Under the pieces are notes generated by a model, which was not told the origin of the DNA, did no database searches, and saw only the letters and a list, made by a program, of their open reading frames with translations. From NCBI GenBank assembly GCA_036794765.1, contig DAIRGB010000010.1, positions 1-21,197 on the forward strand: DNA of 21,197 nucleotides, written 5' to 3'. This DNA is from DAIRGB01 sp036794765. Lineage in GTDB: Bacteria > Patescibacteriota > JAHJAL01. Positions 13,451-19,739 of the stretch are shown here, piece by piece. Numbering within the stretch: position 1 is the first letter of the stretch; the number at the start of each line of letters is the position of its first letter. The translations under genes and the position numbers were made by a program.

Positions 13451-13647
13451 AAAAGAAGGGGTGTTTTTATAACATGAAAACAGAGAAAAAAAATAAAAAA
13501 AAGTTGCCTTTTCTAAAATCAGGAAAGACCCGAATTAATATTCTTGTTGAAACCCAATTCGGCCCAGACGGGTCATTGGGCGAATATAAGGAGAAGATTC
13601 AGGTTTTTAAAAAAAGAGGAAAAGAGTAATTTTTCACCCCTTCTTTT
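13451..13647. repeat. 13-bp perfect inverted repeat flanking the 51-aa ORF
   Basis: AAAAGAAGGGGTG (13451-13463) and its exact complement CACCCCTTCTTTT (13635-13647) bracket the small ORF. The left copy includes the GAAGGGG that would serve as its ribosome binding site; the right copy starts 5 nt after its stop. As RNA the two would pair and close the ORF into a loop. Confidence 0.7.
13474..13629 (+). CDS. small basic hypothetical protein, 51 aa
   Basis: ATG at 13474, TAA at 13627. The N-terminus is Lys-rich (MKTEKKNKKKLPFLKSG), followed by a likely beta-strand pair, RINILVETQFGPDGSLGEYKEKIQVF with a Gly-Pro-Asp-Gly turn, and a basic tail KKRGKE. The alternating hydrophobic pattern and the hairpin-like turn argue for a folded product. 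The possible ribosome binding site AAGGGG is about 12 nt upstream, longer than usual. A much stronger one (AGAAAGGAGGTG) lies at 13401-13412 ahead of a short open frame that ends 1 nt before this ATG. I do not recognise it; by charge it could bind nucleic acid, which is only a guess. Confidence 0.6.
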   Translation: MKTEKKNKKKLPFLKSGKTRINILVETQFGPDGSLGEYKEKIQVFKKRGKE

Positions 13648-13669
13648 CAAATAAAAATAAAATTTTTTC

Positions 13670-13760
13670 GGCCAGCCAAGAGAAGTTAATACCTAACAAA
13701 AATAATTTTTATTAATTATTCATTGTTAATTATTAATTTCCCCCACGCTGGCCATTTTTT
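13670..13760 (+). terminator. Inverted repeat enclosing a heptamer array, with terminator-like T tract
   Basis: GGCCAGC (13670-13676) and GCTGGCC (13747-13753) are perfect complements 70 bp apart, the second followed by ATTTTTT. Between them sits a heptamer array, ATTAATT, ATTCATT, GTTAATT, ATTAATT (13711-13738). The T tract fits termination behind the 51-aa ORF, but the loop is long; an array inserted into a once compact terminator is a plausible reading. Confidence 0.4.
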
Positions 13761-13776
13761 CGCCCAAAAAGAACCA

Positions 13777-13789
13777 TTGACATAGTCAA
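13777..13789. promoter_or_regulatory. Operator-like palindrome upstream of the hypothetical cluster
   Basis: TTGAC-ATA-GTCAA is a perfect 5+5 palindrome, and its left half contains a consensus -35 (TTGACA). No good -10 is found 17 bp downstream; TATAGT at 13792 is too close. It lies 53 bp before the first gene of the 13842-16886 cluster and could be a repressor site. Confidence 0.35.
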
Positions 13790-13841
13790 AGTATAGTGTT
13801 ACTCCAATACCTCGTACTTTTTTACTTATTAATATACAATT

Positions 13842-14333
13842 ATGAATATGAAATTTAACCCCGACCATCAATCAGAAAATATACCAAAAGAAAAATATCT
13901 TGCTGGCCCCAAACTAAATTTTGAAGAAGCAGAAGAAGATCCTATAATGACAAAAAATCGAGACATATTTGATGACCCTGAATATGTAAACTATTTGTAT
14001 GAACCATTTATTGAAGTTCTTGAACGACTTGAGAAACTTAATAAAAAAATCAAAGAACAAGAGATAAGGCTAAAAATACTCGAGATAGAAAATGTCAGAC
14101 AAAACAAAGAAATTGACGAATTAAATGCCTTGCTTAAGGAAAAAAATCAACTAATTGAATCATATTTTGGTGGGATAAAAAAAGTTTCACATAAATATGT
14201 AGAAGTAGAGAAAAATCCTGAAGATCCAAAATCAAAAAAAATTGTGAGAAAAGTATTGGTAACAGAAGACTTTAAACCAGAAGATTTTCTTAGCTTTATT
14301 TCAAAGAAATTTGATGTAAAAACTAAAAACTAG
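13842..14333 (+). CDS. coiled-coil hypothetical protein, 163 aa
   Basis: First gene of the unknown plus-strand cluster. The ATG at 13842 (a second in-frame ATG is at 13848) has no Shine-Dalgarno; TATACA at 13833-13838 so close to the ATG hints at a leaderless or very short-leader message. The protein has an acidic, probably disordered first 45 residues, a strong coiled coil at about 55-105 (FIEVLERLEKLNKKIKEQEI, continuing to ELNALLKEKNQLI), a short Gly hinge at SYFGG, then a basic region (KNPEDPKSKKIVRKV) and the ending FLSFISKKFDV. No known domain. It is followed by its own terminator. Confidence 0.78.
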   Translation: MNMKFNPDHQSENIPKEKYLAGPKLNFEEAEEDPIMTKNRDIFDDPEYVNYLYEPFIEVLERLEKLNKKIKEQEIRLKILEIENVRQNKEIDELNALLKEKNQLIESYFGGIKKVSHKYVEVEKNPEDPKSKKIVRKVLVTEDFKPEDFLSFISKKFDVKTKN

Positions 14334-14354
14334 TCAAAACCAGCAAACACCTAT

Positions 14355-14392
14355 AAAATATACTCAGAACACTTTAGCTGAGTATATTTTTT
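14355..14392 (+). terminator. Terminator hairpin just before the 76-aa gene
   Basis: AAAATATACTCAG (14355-14367) pairs perfectly with CTGAGTATATTTT (14378-14390) around a 10-nt loop, followed by two more T. The next start codon is at 14399, leaving 6 nt between terminator and ATG. Confidence 0.85.
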
Positions 14393-14398
14393 GCATTT

Positions 14399-14629
14399 AT
14401 GAAACTATCTGATGGAAATATTATCGAAAATAAATTCGATAAAAATGAACAAAAAGAACAAGTTAAGTATTTAAAATCAGAACTTGCCGCCAAAGAGCAT
14501 TTTTACAATTTTCTCAAAGAAGAAGAGGCAAAATTGACAAACCGTCTTTTGGATTCGCAATTAACCAGGAAAAAATTGGAGCAAGAAATCGAAGAATTGA
14601 GAAAGATGATAAGCATAATCGAGAGATAA
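14399..14629 (+). CDS. coiled-coil hypothetical protein, 76 aa
   Basis: The ATG lies 6 nt after the preceding terminator's T tract, with no Shine-Dalgarno. After about 17 mixed residues the whole chain is heptad-like: EQVKYLKSELAAKEHFYNFL, then EEEAKLTNRLLDSQLTRKKLEQEIEELRKMISIIE. No membrane segment or catalytic residue. The stop is 1 nt before the next ATG, so the two are probably coupled. No family recognised; a short coiled-coil adaptor is the best description. Confidence 0.72.
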   Translation: MKLSDGNIIENKFDKNEQKEQVKYLKSELAAKEHFYNFLKEEEAKLTNRLLDSQLTRKKLEQEIEELRKMISIIER

Positions 14630-14630
14630 T

Positions 14631-14999
14631 ATGAGAACCATTGAAGAAAAAACAACAATTGGCTCCAATTGGGATATCCGGAAGGAGTCTATAAATAATT
14701 ATTTAAAACAACGTATTAAAGCCAACCAGAGTGATTTGTCCGTTTCATTTACCTTTACCCAAATTATGGATCACTTGAATTCATGTGACAACCTTGATGA
14801 TTTTTTTCAGTATTGCTGCCGCCGATACGAAAATCTAAAAAACTGTCATTCGTTCGGTAGTGTCGATGAAACCGAGAATCACGAAAACATGATGCGTAAT
14901 ATGCACGAGCTGCAATCAAAAGTGCTCAAACCGTTGGAGTATCTTGTAAAATCAATCGCCCAAATTTTGGGAAAAAAAATACCACAAAACAGGAAGTAA
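14631..14999 (+). CDS. hypothetical protein, 122 aa
   Basis: The ATG at 14631 follows the previous stop by one nucleotide; a weak GAGAG lies about 5 nt upstream. The product is helical, with four Cys (SCDN, QYCCRRYENLKNC) clustered at about 51-80. The Cys spacing does not match a zinc-finger family I know. The second half is a long helix (MMRNMHELQSKVLKPLEYLV, then KSIAQILGKK) ending in basic residues. No domain recognised. It is the last gene of the second block of the cluster, closed by the terminator at 15052. Confidence 0.75.
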   Translation: MRTIEEKTTIGSNWDIRKESINNYLKQRIKANQSDLSVSFTFTQIMDHLNSCDNLDDFFQYCCRRYENLKNCHSFGSVDETENHENMMRNMHELQSKVLKPLEYLVKSIAQILGKKIPQNRK

Positions 15000-15051
15000 G
15001 GTCATAAACGAGACAAAAGCCTAGACGTATAGTCAGATAGCTTATAAAATA

Positions 15052-15088
15052 TAGATAGTCTTGCTTATTTAGTAACTATCTATTTTTT
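15052..15088 (+). terminator. Terminator hairpin abutting the 251-aa gene
   Basis: TAGATAGT (15052-15059) pairs with ACTATCTA (15075-15082), with flanking A-T pairs and a 15-nt loop, then six T (15083-15088). The next base is the A of the ATG at 15089. The upstream flank shares TATAAAATATA with the terminator at 14355. Confidence 0.75.
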
Positions 15089-15844
15089 ATGGATCATTTT
15101 GAAAATTTTCCTCGTATGTCAAATCAAGAAGAATCGGAGCCAATCCACCACGCTTGGAGTCGTGTCGATTCAAAATTTCAAGAAAAAGATGAACAATTGC
15201 AACTTTCTCAAGCGATAATCGACATCGTCAAAAGAGATCGAAAACACTTCAAAAATCATGAACTTGATCGAGCATACATCGATTTATGTGCCAACTCCGA
15301 GGCTGTGATAATTAAAAATGATTACATCCTTTCTTCTCTCATTCTCTCGTTAAATAGTAGAGAGGAAATTGACTTGAATCATGAAGAGTTTTCCAAAACA
15401 ATCCTTCCATGTTTAAAATCGCTAAATTTTGATAAAAAAAATCTGATAGAACTGTTACGCGCCAAAATGGATCCTTTTAAAGGAACGCAAATTCCTCAAG
15501 AAAAATTCCTGCAAGGAATAATCAAAAATATCGAACATCGACAGGAGATGAAAAGAGTAGTTGCAATTAATAAAAAAATGGAAGTAAATCCACAGCATAG
15601 AGTCGAAAACAAAGATCTAAAAAAATTAATTGAAATAATGCCCGAGTATCTTAATCAACCAATCACTTGTCAATCCGAATTGATCCCATTGAAATCATAT
15701 CTCGAGATGATCGTCAACGATCAACTCGAAATCACCGACGAATCACAAGTCACTATCATTGGAATCATCGATGATCTTATTCAAAAAATTCGTCAAAAAG
15801 AAAATACGCTTAAAGCCATCAAGCACAACATTGAAATAGGTTAA
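15089..15844 (+). CDS. helical hypothetical protein, 251 aa
   Basis: The largest protein of the unknown cluster; its ATG directly follows the T tract of the preceding terminator and has no ribosome binding site. An internal ATG at 15116 is an alternative. The protein is soluble and predicted all-helical: AIIDIVKRDRKHFKNHELDRAYIDL, NDYILSSLILSLNSREEIDL, FSKTILPCLKSLNFDKKNLIELL and a C-terminal segment VTIIGIIDDLIQKIRQKENTL. The repeated helix-turn pattern could be an alpha-solenoid, but no repeat consensus is clear. It is 5 nt from the next gene, so co-translated. Confidence 0.78.
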   Translation: MDHFENFPRMSNQEESEPIHHAWSRVDSKFQEKDEQLQLSQAIIDIVKRDRKHFKNHELDRAYIDLCANSEAVIIKNDYILSSLILSLNSREEIDLNHEEFSKTILPCLKSLNFDKKNLIELLRAKMDPFKGTQIPQEKFLQGIIKNIEHRQEMKRVVAINKKMEVNPQHRVENKDLKKLIEIMPEYLNQPITCQSELIPLKSYLEMIVNDQLEITDESQVTIIGIIDDLIQKIRQKENTLKAIKHNIEIG

Positions 15845-15849
15845 AAAAT

Positions 15850-16464
15850 ATGGAACAAATCGCCAAAAATTATGAAACAAACTCGGAAGATCTTACTTTG
15901 ACTGACAAGTATTATTCTTATAACGAATTCAAAAAAATTCTCGATAAGTTGATTAAAGAAAATCACAACAAAAATTCCGTTTTCGAAATCGAAAGTGCTA
16001 TCATGGCCTATGACTCGTTCCGTAATTTTCTGGTTGATAACGGGTACAAAAATGTTATCAATAAAGTCATAAAAATTTTTCCCAAAGATCAGACAATTTG
16101 TTCTCCTGACTCGATCGAAACATTTGAAAAAATGATCGAGTCTTTGGTCGAAGAAGATATTGCCAAAATATCCAATTCAAATCACAAACCTGAACACAAG
16201 CAAGTAATCATAGATGTTAAGCAGCGAGCATTATCAGCGATAAAACAATATCTAAATAGTTCTCTCAAAAATAATAATAGTTTGGACTACCCAATATTCA
16301 AAGAAAAATTGATTGAATCGATCCAAAAATGTGCATCCGATTCGAAAATGATTAATGTAACCAAGCTGTTAAACTATATCGAAAATTATCTCAAATACAA
16401 TCAAAATTCCCCGGAAAAAATATCAACCTTTGTTCAGGTTAAAGAATATTTAGAAAAAATTTAA
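15850..16464 (+). CDS. helical hypothetical protein, 204 aa
   Basis: ATG at 15850, 5 nt after the previous stop, without Shine-Dalgarno. The protein is Asn/Lys/Ile-rich and helical: YNEFKKILDKLIKENHNKN, FRNFLVDNGYKNVINKVIKI, TFEKMIESLVEEDIAKI, VKQRALSAIKQYLNSSL and VTKLLNYIENYLKY. Its style resembles the 251-aa neighbour (pairs of helices with a KLxxxI spacing), so the two may be distant paralogues; this is an impression only. No known domain. Confidence 0.77.
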   Translation: MEQIAKNYETNSEDLTLTDKYYSYNEFKKILDKLIKENHNKNSVFEIESAIMAYDSFRNFLVDNGYKNVINKVIKIFPKDQTICSPDSIETFEKMIESLVEEDIAKISNSNHKPEHKQVIIDVKQRALSAIKQYLNSSLKNNNSLDYPIFKEKLIESIQKCASDSKMINVTKLLNYIENYLKYNQNSPEKISTFVQVKEYLEKI

Positions 16465-16472
16465 GGAGAAAT

Positions 16473-16886
16473 ATGCTTAGTCGAAATATGGATTTTGATC
16501 CAATTCCAAACCATGTTTTAAAACTATCATTAAAAGATATTCCTTCAGATCACAAATCCAGGTTATATATTTTCGACTTGGTTTTAATGAATATCACCAC
16601 CAACAACAAAAGCGAGATCATCAACAGTATTGTCAATGAAATAAACAAAGCCATTATTGCCGATGGAAAAAATAGTCCGACAGGACCGATTGATCTTGAC
16701 TACGCCAACCCTGAGGCGGCGAGACTCCATACTCGCACAAATTATCTTTTCAACACTCAAAATGCAGTAAAGTGTCTAATTGACAAAACTGAAAAACTGC
16801 CGATTCTAATGAGCAATAAAGAAGTTAACCAATTAAAAAAGATATTTCATTTTTTTCAATCTGAACTAATACGCAAATCAACCTAG
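16473..16886 (+). CDS. hypothetical protein, 137 aa
   Basis: The only gene of the cluster with a textbook ribosome binding site (AAGGAG, 4 nt before the ATG at 16473), 8 nt behind the preceding gene. The product begins MLSRNMDFDPIPNHVLKLSL, then a helical segment SRLYIFDLVLMNITTNNKSEIINSIVNEINKA, a proline/glycine-containing loop GKNSPTGPIDLDYANPEAARL, and a helical C-terminus. No domain recognised. It is closed by the strong palindromic terminator at 16907. Confidence 0.77.
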   Translation: MLSRNMDFDPIPNHVLKLSLKDIPSDHKSRLYIFDLVLMNITTNNKSEIINSIVNEINKAIIADGKNSPTGPIDLDYANPEAARLHTRTNYLFNTQNAVKCLIDKTEKLPILMSNKEVNQLKKIFHFFQSELIRKST

Positions 16887-16906
16887 TGACATACAGTTAA
16901 AATATA

Positions 16907-16934
16907 AAAAATAGACCGCATGCGGTCTATTTTT
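16907..16934. terminator. Bidirectional terminator, 28-bp perfect palindrome
   Basis: AAAAATAGACCGCA (16907-16920) is followed immediately by its exact complement (16921-16934). A-runs on the left and T-runs on the right make it a terminator on both strands. It separates the convergent hypothetical cluster and hpf. Confidence 0.92.
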
Positions 16935-16961
16935 GGTGAAACAAGTTAAAATAATATTTTC

Positions 16962-17504
16962 CTATTTTTCCACAATCACCCCAAATCTTCCATCTTGTTT
17001 CTTGTAAACTGTATTGGTTTTTCCGGTTTCAACATTGGTAAAAACATAAAAATCATGTCCCAACAATTGCATTTGCTGTTTGGCTTCATCCAAGGTCATC
17101 GGTTCTTGGCCGATTTGATACATATATTCATAGTCATCGTCATCTGCCGCCGCAGTAAGCGATGGATCAGGAATATTTTTGATACTTTCTTTTGCTTGAC
17201 GCGCTTCATCAATCATTTTTCCTTTGAACGACTTGATTTGACCCTGCAAAGCCTGTTCAGCCAAATCGATTGATTCATATAGTTCTTTTCCTCTTTGTCC
17301 TACTCGCAATTGCCTGCCCGGAACAGACAGTAGTATTTCGCAGCCAAATTCTTTACCATCATCCCGACGCAACTCTCTTTCCAATTCGACTCGAATACTG
17401 ATTACTCGGTCAAAATAATTACCAATTTTTCCCATTTTTTCTTCCACATAAGTTCTAACATCAGGTGTAACGTCAACTTTCCTTGAAGACAAAATCAATT
17501 GCAT
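16962..17504 (-). CDS. hpf: ribosome hibernation promoting factor, long form (HPF/RaiA)
   Basis: Long HPF binds the 30S subunit in the mRNA/tRNA channel and dimerises ribosomes into inactive 100S particles in slow growth. The 180-aa protein has the N-terminal RaiA fold (1 to about 105: MQLILSSRKVDVTPDVRTYV, then ISIRVELERELRR and CEILLSVPGRQLRV). An acidic linker follows (AAADDDDYEY, about 117-126), then the C-terminal dimerisation domain (133-180: EPMTLDEAKQQMQLLGHDFY, then VETGKTNTVYKKQDGRFGVI). The ATG at 17502-17504 has AGGAG 4-5 nt upstream. It lies 48 bp behind serS and has its own possible promoter there. Confidence 0.96.
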   Translation of the reverse strand: MQLILSSRKVDVTPDVRTYVEEKMGKIGNYFDRVISIRVELERELRRDDGKEFGCEILLSVPGRQLRVGQRGKELYESIDLAEQALQGQIKSFKGKMIDEARQAKESIKNIPDPSLTAAADDDDYEYMYQIGQEPMTLDEAKQQMQLLGHDFYVFTNVETGKTNTVYKKQDGRFGVIVEK

Positions 17505-17517
17505 AACTCTCCTTGCA

Positions 17518-17546
17518 TATTTAAAAATTTGAAACTAATATTACAA
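17518..17546 (-). promoter_or_regulatory. Possible hpf promoter
   Basis: On the minus strand, TTGTAA (17541-17546) and TAAATA (17518-17523) are separated by exactly 17 bp, just upstream of the hpf Shine-Dalgarno. The start site would lie within or next to the ribosome binding site, so the fit is imperfect. Confidence 0.35.
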
Positions 17547-17552
17547 AATCAC

Positions 17553-18674
17553 TTAACCAATTTTGTCAAACCCGGTATATTTGATCAATATTTCAGGAAT
17601 TTTTATACCACCGTCCACTAATTGATAATTTTCCAATATGGCCAAAGGAATGCGGCTGTTTGTCATGGCGGTGCCATTGAGCATATGGACAAACTCGTTT
17701 TCGTTATCACTATTTTTATAACGAATATTGAGCCGGCGTGATTGAAAAGATGTGGTATTGGAAGTGCTAGTTACCTCGCCATAAGCCTTTCTGCTGGGCA
17801 TCCACGCTTCAATATCATATGTTTTGGCACAAGGCGCGCCCACATCTCCGGCGCATTGCAATAAAACGCGGTAGGGGAGTTTCAATTCCTGAAAAATCTC
17901 TTCCTCGATACTCAACATTTCCTGGTGGTGTTTCTCGCTATCTTCCGGCTGGCAAAATATAAACATTTCCACTTTGGAAAATTGATGTACTCTATATAGA
18001 CCCTTGGCATATTTGCCATAACTGCCGTCTTCTGTTCGGAAACAATGAGAAAATCCAACGTATTTCAAAGGCAATTGCTCCAAACTTAAAATTTCGTCAT
18101 TATGGTAACCTCCGATCGTAATCTCAGATGTGCCGATCAAACCCAAATCTTTATTTTCAATACTATATATCTGTGTTTCCGGACCACGAGGCATATAACC
18201 CGTACCTTTTAAAATATTATCTTTAGCCATATCTGGCGTAATTACCACCTGAAAACCTTTGCTTCGCAATTTCTCGAGAGTATATCTTTGTAAAGCTAAA
18301 TCCAACAAGGCCAACTCATTTTTCTCATAAAAAAATCCGCTTCCGGCCACCTTTGCTCCGCGTTCAAAATCCAGTAAATTGTGTATTTTGCCCAATTCCA
18401 AATGGTCTTTAGGTTCAAAATCAAAAACTGGTGGCTCTCCCACATTTTTCAAAACTTGATTTTCACTATCATCCTTTCCGTCCGGCACTTGGGTATCCAA
18501 AAGATTTGGAAGGCTCAAAATCAATTCCTGAAAAATTTTCTCCAACTCCGATAATCTTTTTTCATGAAGATCCAATTCTTTCTTTGCTTTTTGTAATGCC
18601 TCAATTTCTTCTTGAGTTGGTTTTTTACTGATTTTATTTCTCTGAGCCTTCAATTCGTCCACAACTACTATCAA
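17553..18674 (-). CDS. serS: seryl-tRNA synthetase, main part downstream of an in-frame stop
   Basis: SerRS charges tRNA-Ser. This 373-codon frame covers most of the tRNA-binding coiled-coil arm (about 1-60: VDELKAQRNKISKK, then KAKKELDLHEKRLSELEKIF) and the full class II core. Motif 2 is FSHCFRTEDGSYG followed by GLYRVHQFSKVEMF; motif 3 is MLNGTAMTNSRIPLAILENYQ. The frame opens directly behind a TAA at 18675-18677. The 39 codons before that TAA encode a normal SerRS N-terminus in the same frame, so the gene of about 413 codons is split by a single nonsense codon. The first usable start here would be the TTG right after the TAA. A sequencing error, read-through or re-initiation, or a decaying gene are the options. 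Confidence 0.93.
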   Translation of the reverse strand: MIVVVDELKAQRNKISKKPTQEEIEALQKAKKELDLHEKRLSELEKIFQELILSLPNLLDTQVPDGKDDSENQVLKNVGEPPVFDFEPKDHLELGKIHNLLDFERGAKVAGSGFFYEKNELALLDLALQRYTLEKLRSKGFQVVITPDMAKDNILKGTGYMPRGPETQIYSIENKDLGLIGTSEITIGGYHNDEILSLEQLPLKYVGFSHCFRTEDGSYGKYAKGLYRVHQFSKVEMFIFCQPEDSEKHHQEMLSIEEEIFQELKLPYRVLLQCAGDVGAPCAKTYDIEAWMPSRKAYGEVTSTSNTTSFQSRRLNIRYKNSDNENEFVHMLNGTAMTNSRIPLAILENYQLVDGGIKIPEILIKYTGFDKIG

Positions 18675-18794
18675 TTAACGCCGGTCTTTATCTATCTCCA
18701 AGATATTGTCAACCACAGTCATGTCTTTGTGCCGACGTAGCAACTTTTTTTTGACTTCATCCGGATTTTCCCGAATAAATTTTATATCCAACAT
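18675..18794 (-). pseudogene. serS: N-terminal 39 codons of serS, cut off by TAA
   Basis: From the ATG at 18792-18794 the frame reads MLDIKFIRENPDEVKKKLLR, then RHKDMTVVDNILEIDKDRR and TAA. This is the standard start of SerRS (MLDIKFIRENPDEV), and the frame continues without shift into the main part. The TAA would have been one sense codon, for example CAA or GAA. There is no ribosome binding site; a heptamer array sits 6 nt upstream of the ATG. Confidence 0.9.
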
Positions 18795-18800
18795 AAAAAC

Positions 18801-18830
18801 AATTTTTAATTTTTAATTTTTAATTTTTAA
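18801..18830. repeat. Heptamer repeat array upstream of serS
   Basis: Four exact AATTTTT units (18801-18828) plus AA occupy the place where the serS ribosome binding site would be expected. Confidence 0.75.
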
Positions 18831-18868
18831 ACATAAATATTCAAAAACTAAAAAATAAAAATTATTAA

Positions 18869-19654
18869 CTACAATTTTTTATTTGAGAGAGAAATTTTTT
18901 TTAGAATTTTTTTGTGAATTTTTCGATTACTACTGGCTAACAAGTATTTGTCTTTGATAGTCCATTTTTGGCCTTTCCAGTTGGTAATAATATTCTCCGA
19001 TTCCTCAATAAACAACACTCCAGCAGCGATATCCCACAATCTCGTTTTTTCCAATAAATATGAAGTAATCCTCCCCATTCCAACATAAACCAATTCCAAA
19101 GAAGCGCACCCCATCTCTATTTTATTTAATATTTGGTTGCCTGGCAAACTAAAATTACCGACGTGTTCGCATCTTTTCTGATTATTATATCCGCCGATCA
19201 CGGTCTTGCTATATTCCGATCGTTTATTTTTTACCCTTTCTCCTTGAAAAAATGCCCCTTCGTTCTTGCCCGCCCAAAAAAACTCTCCGGTCATAGGAGC
19301 ATAGATTATCGCAAAAACAACATCTTGGTTCTCAACCAAGGCAACAGAAATAGCAAACAGTGGATTATAAAAATAGTAATTTACTGTTCCGTCCAAGGGA
19401 TCTACCACCCAGTATGAATTTTTATTGTCACCTCGACCTGATTCTTCTCCCAAAAAACCAATTTCGGGGAAATTTTCGGTCAAATATTTTTTTAATCTTT
19501 CTTCGGAATCAAAATCAATTTTCAAATGCACGTCCTTGCTTGTCGACAGAATGATCTCGCGATCAAGACAAAACTTGTCTCTCTGCAATTTGCCGACCTT
19601 TTGAACGATATTCTTTACTGGTAACAAATATTTCGATAAGTATTTTATTTCCAT
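18869..19654 (-). CDS. inositol monophosphatase family protein
   Basis: A Mg2+-dependent, Li+-sensitive-type sugar or inositol phosphate phosphatase; the family also includes CysQ and archaeal-type fructose-1,6-bisphosphatases, so the substrate is open. The 261-aa length is normal. The metal-binding motifs are visible: GEES (69-72), WVVDPLDGT (82-90) and LWDIAAG (206-212). The Asp of DLx in the early helix reads KIDFDSEERL (D47). FAISVAL and FFWAGKNEGAF fit the family core. The ATG at 19652-19654 follows a TATAAT by 6 nt, so the message is probably leaderless. serS follows 74 bp downstream on the same strand. Confidence 0.92.
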   Translation of the reverse strand: MEIKYLSKYLLPVKNIVQKVGKLQRDKFCLDREIILSTSKDVHLKIDFDSEERLKKYLTENFPEIGFLGEESGRGDNKNSYWVVDPLDGTVNYYFYNPLFAISVALVENQDVVFAIIYAPMTGEFFWAGKNEGAFFQGERVKNKRSEYSKTVIGGYNNQKRCEHVGNFSLPGNQILNKIEMGCASLELVYVGMGRITSYLLEKTRLWDIAAGVLFIEESENIITNWKGQKWTIKDKYLLASSNRKIHKKILKKISLSNKKL

Positions 19655-19660
19655 ACAAAT

Positions 19661-19666
19661 ATTATA
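19661..19666 (-). promoter_or_regulatory. -10 box of a leaderless promoter for the phosphatase gene
   Basis: TATAAT on the minus strand lies 6 nt before the ATG at 19654, which places the transcription start on or beside the start codon. No clear -35 is present. Confidence 0.5.
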
Positions 19667-19680
19667 TGCTTTTTTAAACT

Positions 19681-19709
19681 TTGAAAAAAGCGTGGCGATT
19701 ATGTATAAT
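19681..19709 (+). promoter_or_regulatory. Promoter of the DUF348-G5-RlpA gene
   Basis: TTGAAA (19681-19686) and TATAAT (19704-19709) at exactly 17 bp spacing, about 30 bp before the ATG at 19740: the best housekeeping-type promoter in the window. Confidence 0.8.
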
Positions 19710-19717
19710 ATCTTATT

Positions 19718-19735
19718 GTAACCAGGTTTGGTTAC
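19718..19735 (+). promoter_or_regulatory. Hairpin or operator between promoter and ATG
   Basis: GTAACCA (19718-19724) and TGGTTAC (19729-19735) form a perfect 7-bp inverted repeat with a GGTT loop. It covers the expected transcription start and 5' end of the message, 4 nt before the ATG; it could be an operator or a 5' stabilising hairpin. Confidence 0.5.
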
Positions 19736-19739
19736 GATT

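Noticed and set aside
18675..18677. Alternative genetic code with TAA as sense in serS
   Set aside because: Many other genes in the window end properly at TAA, and no other internal TAA is seen in a conserved gene.
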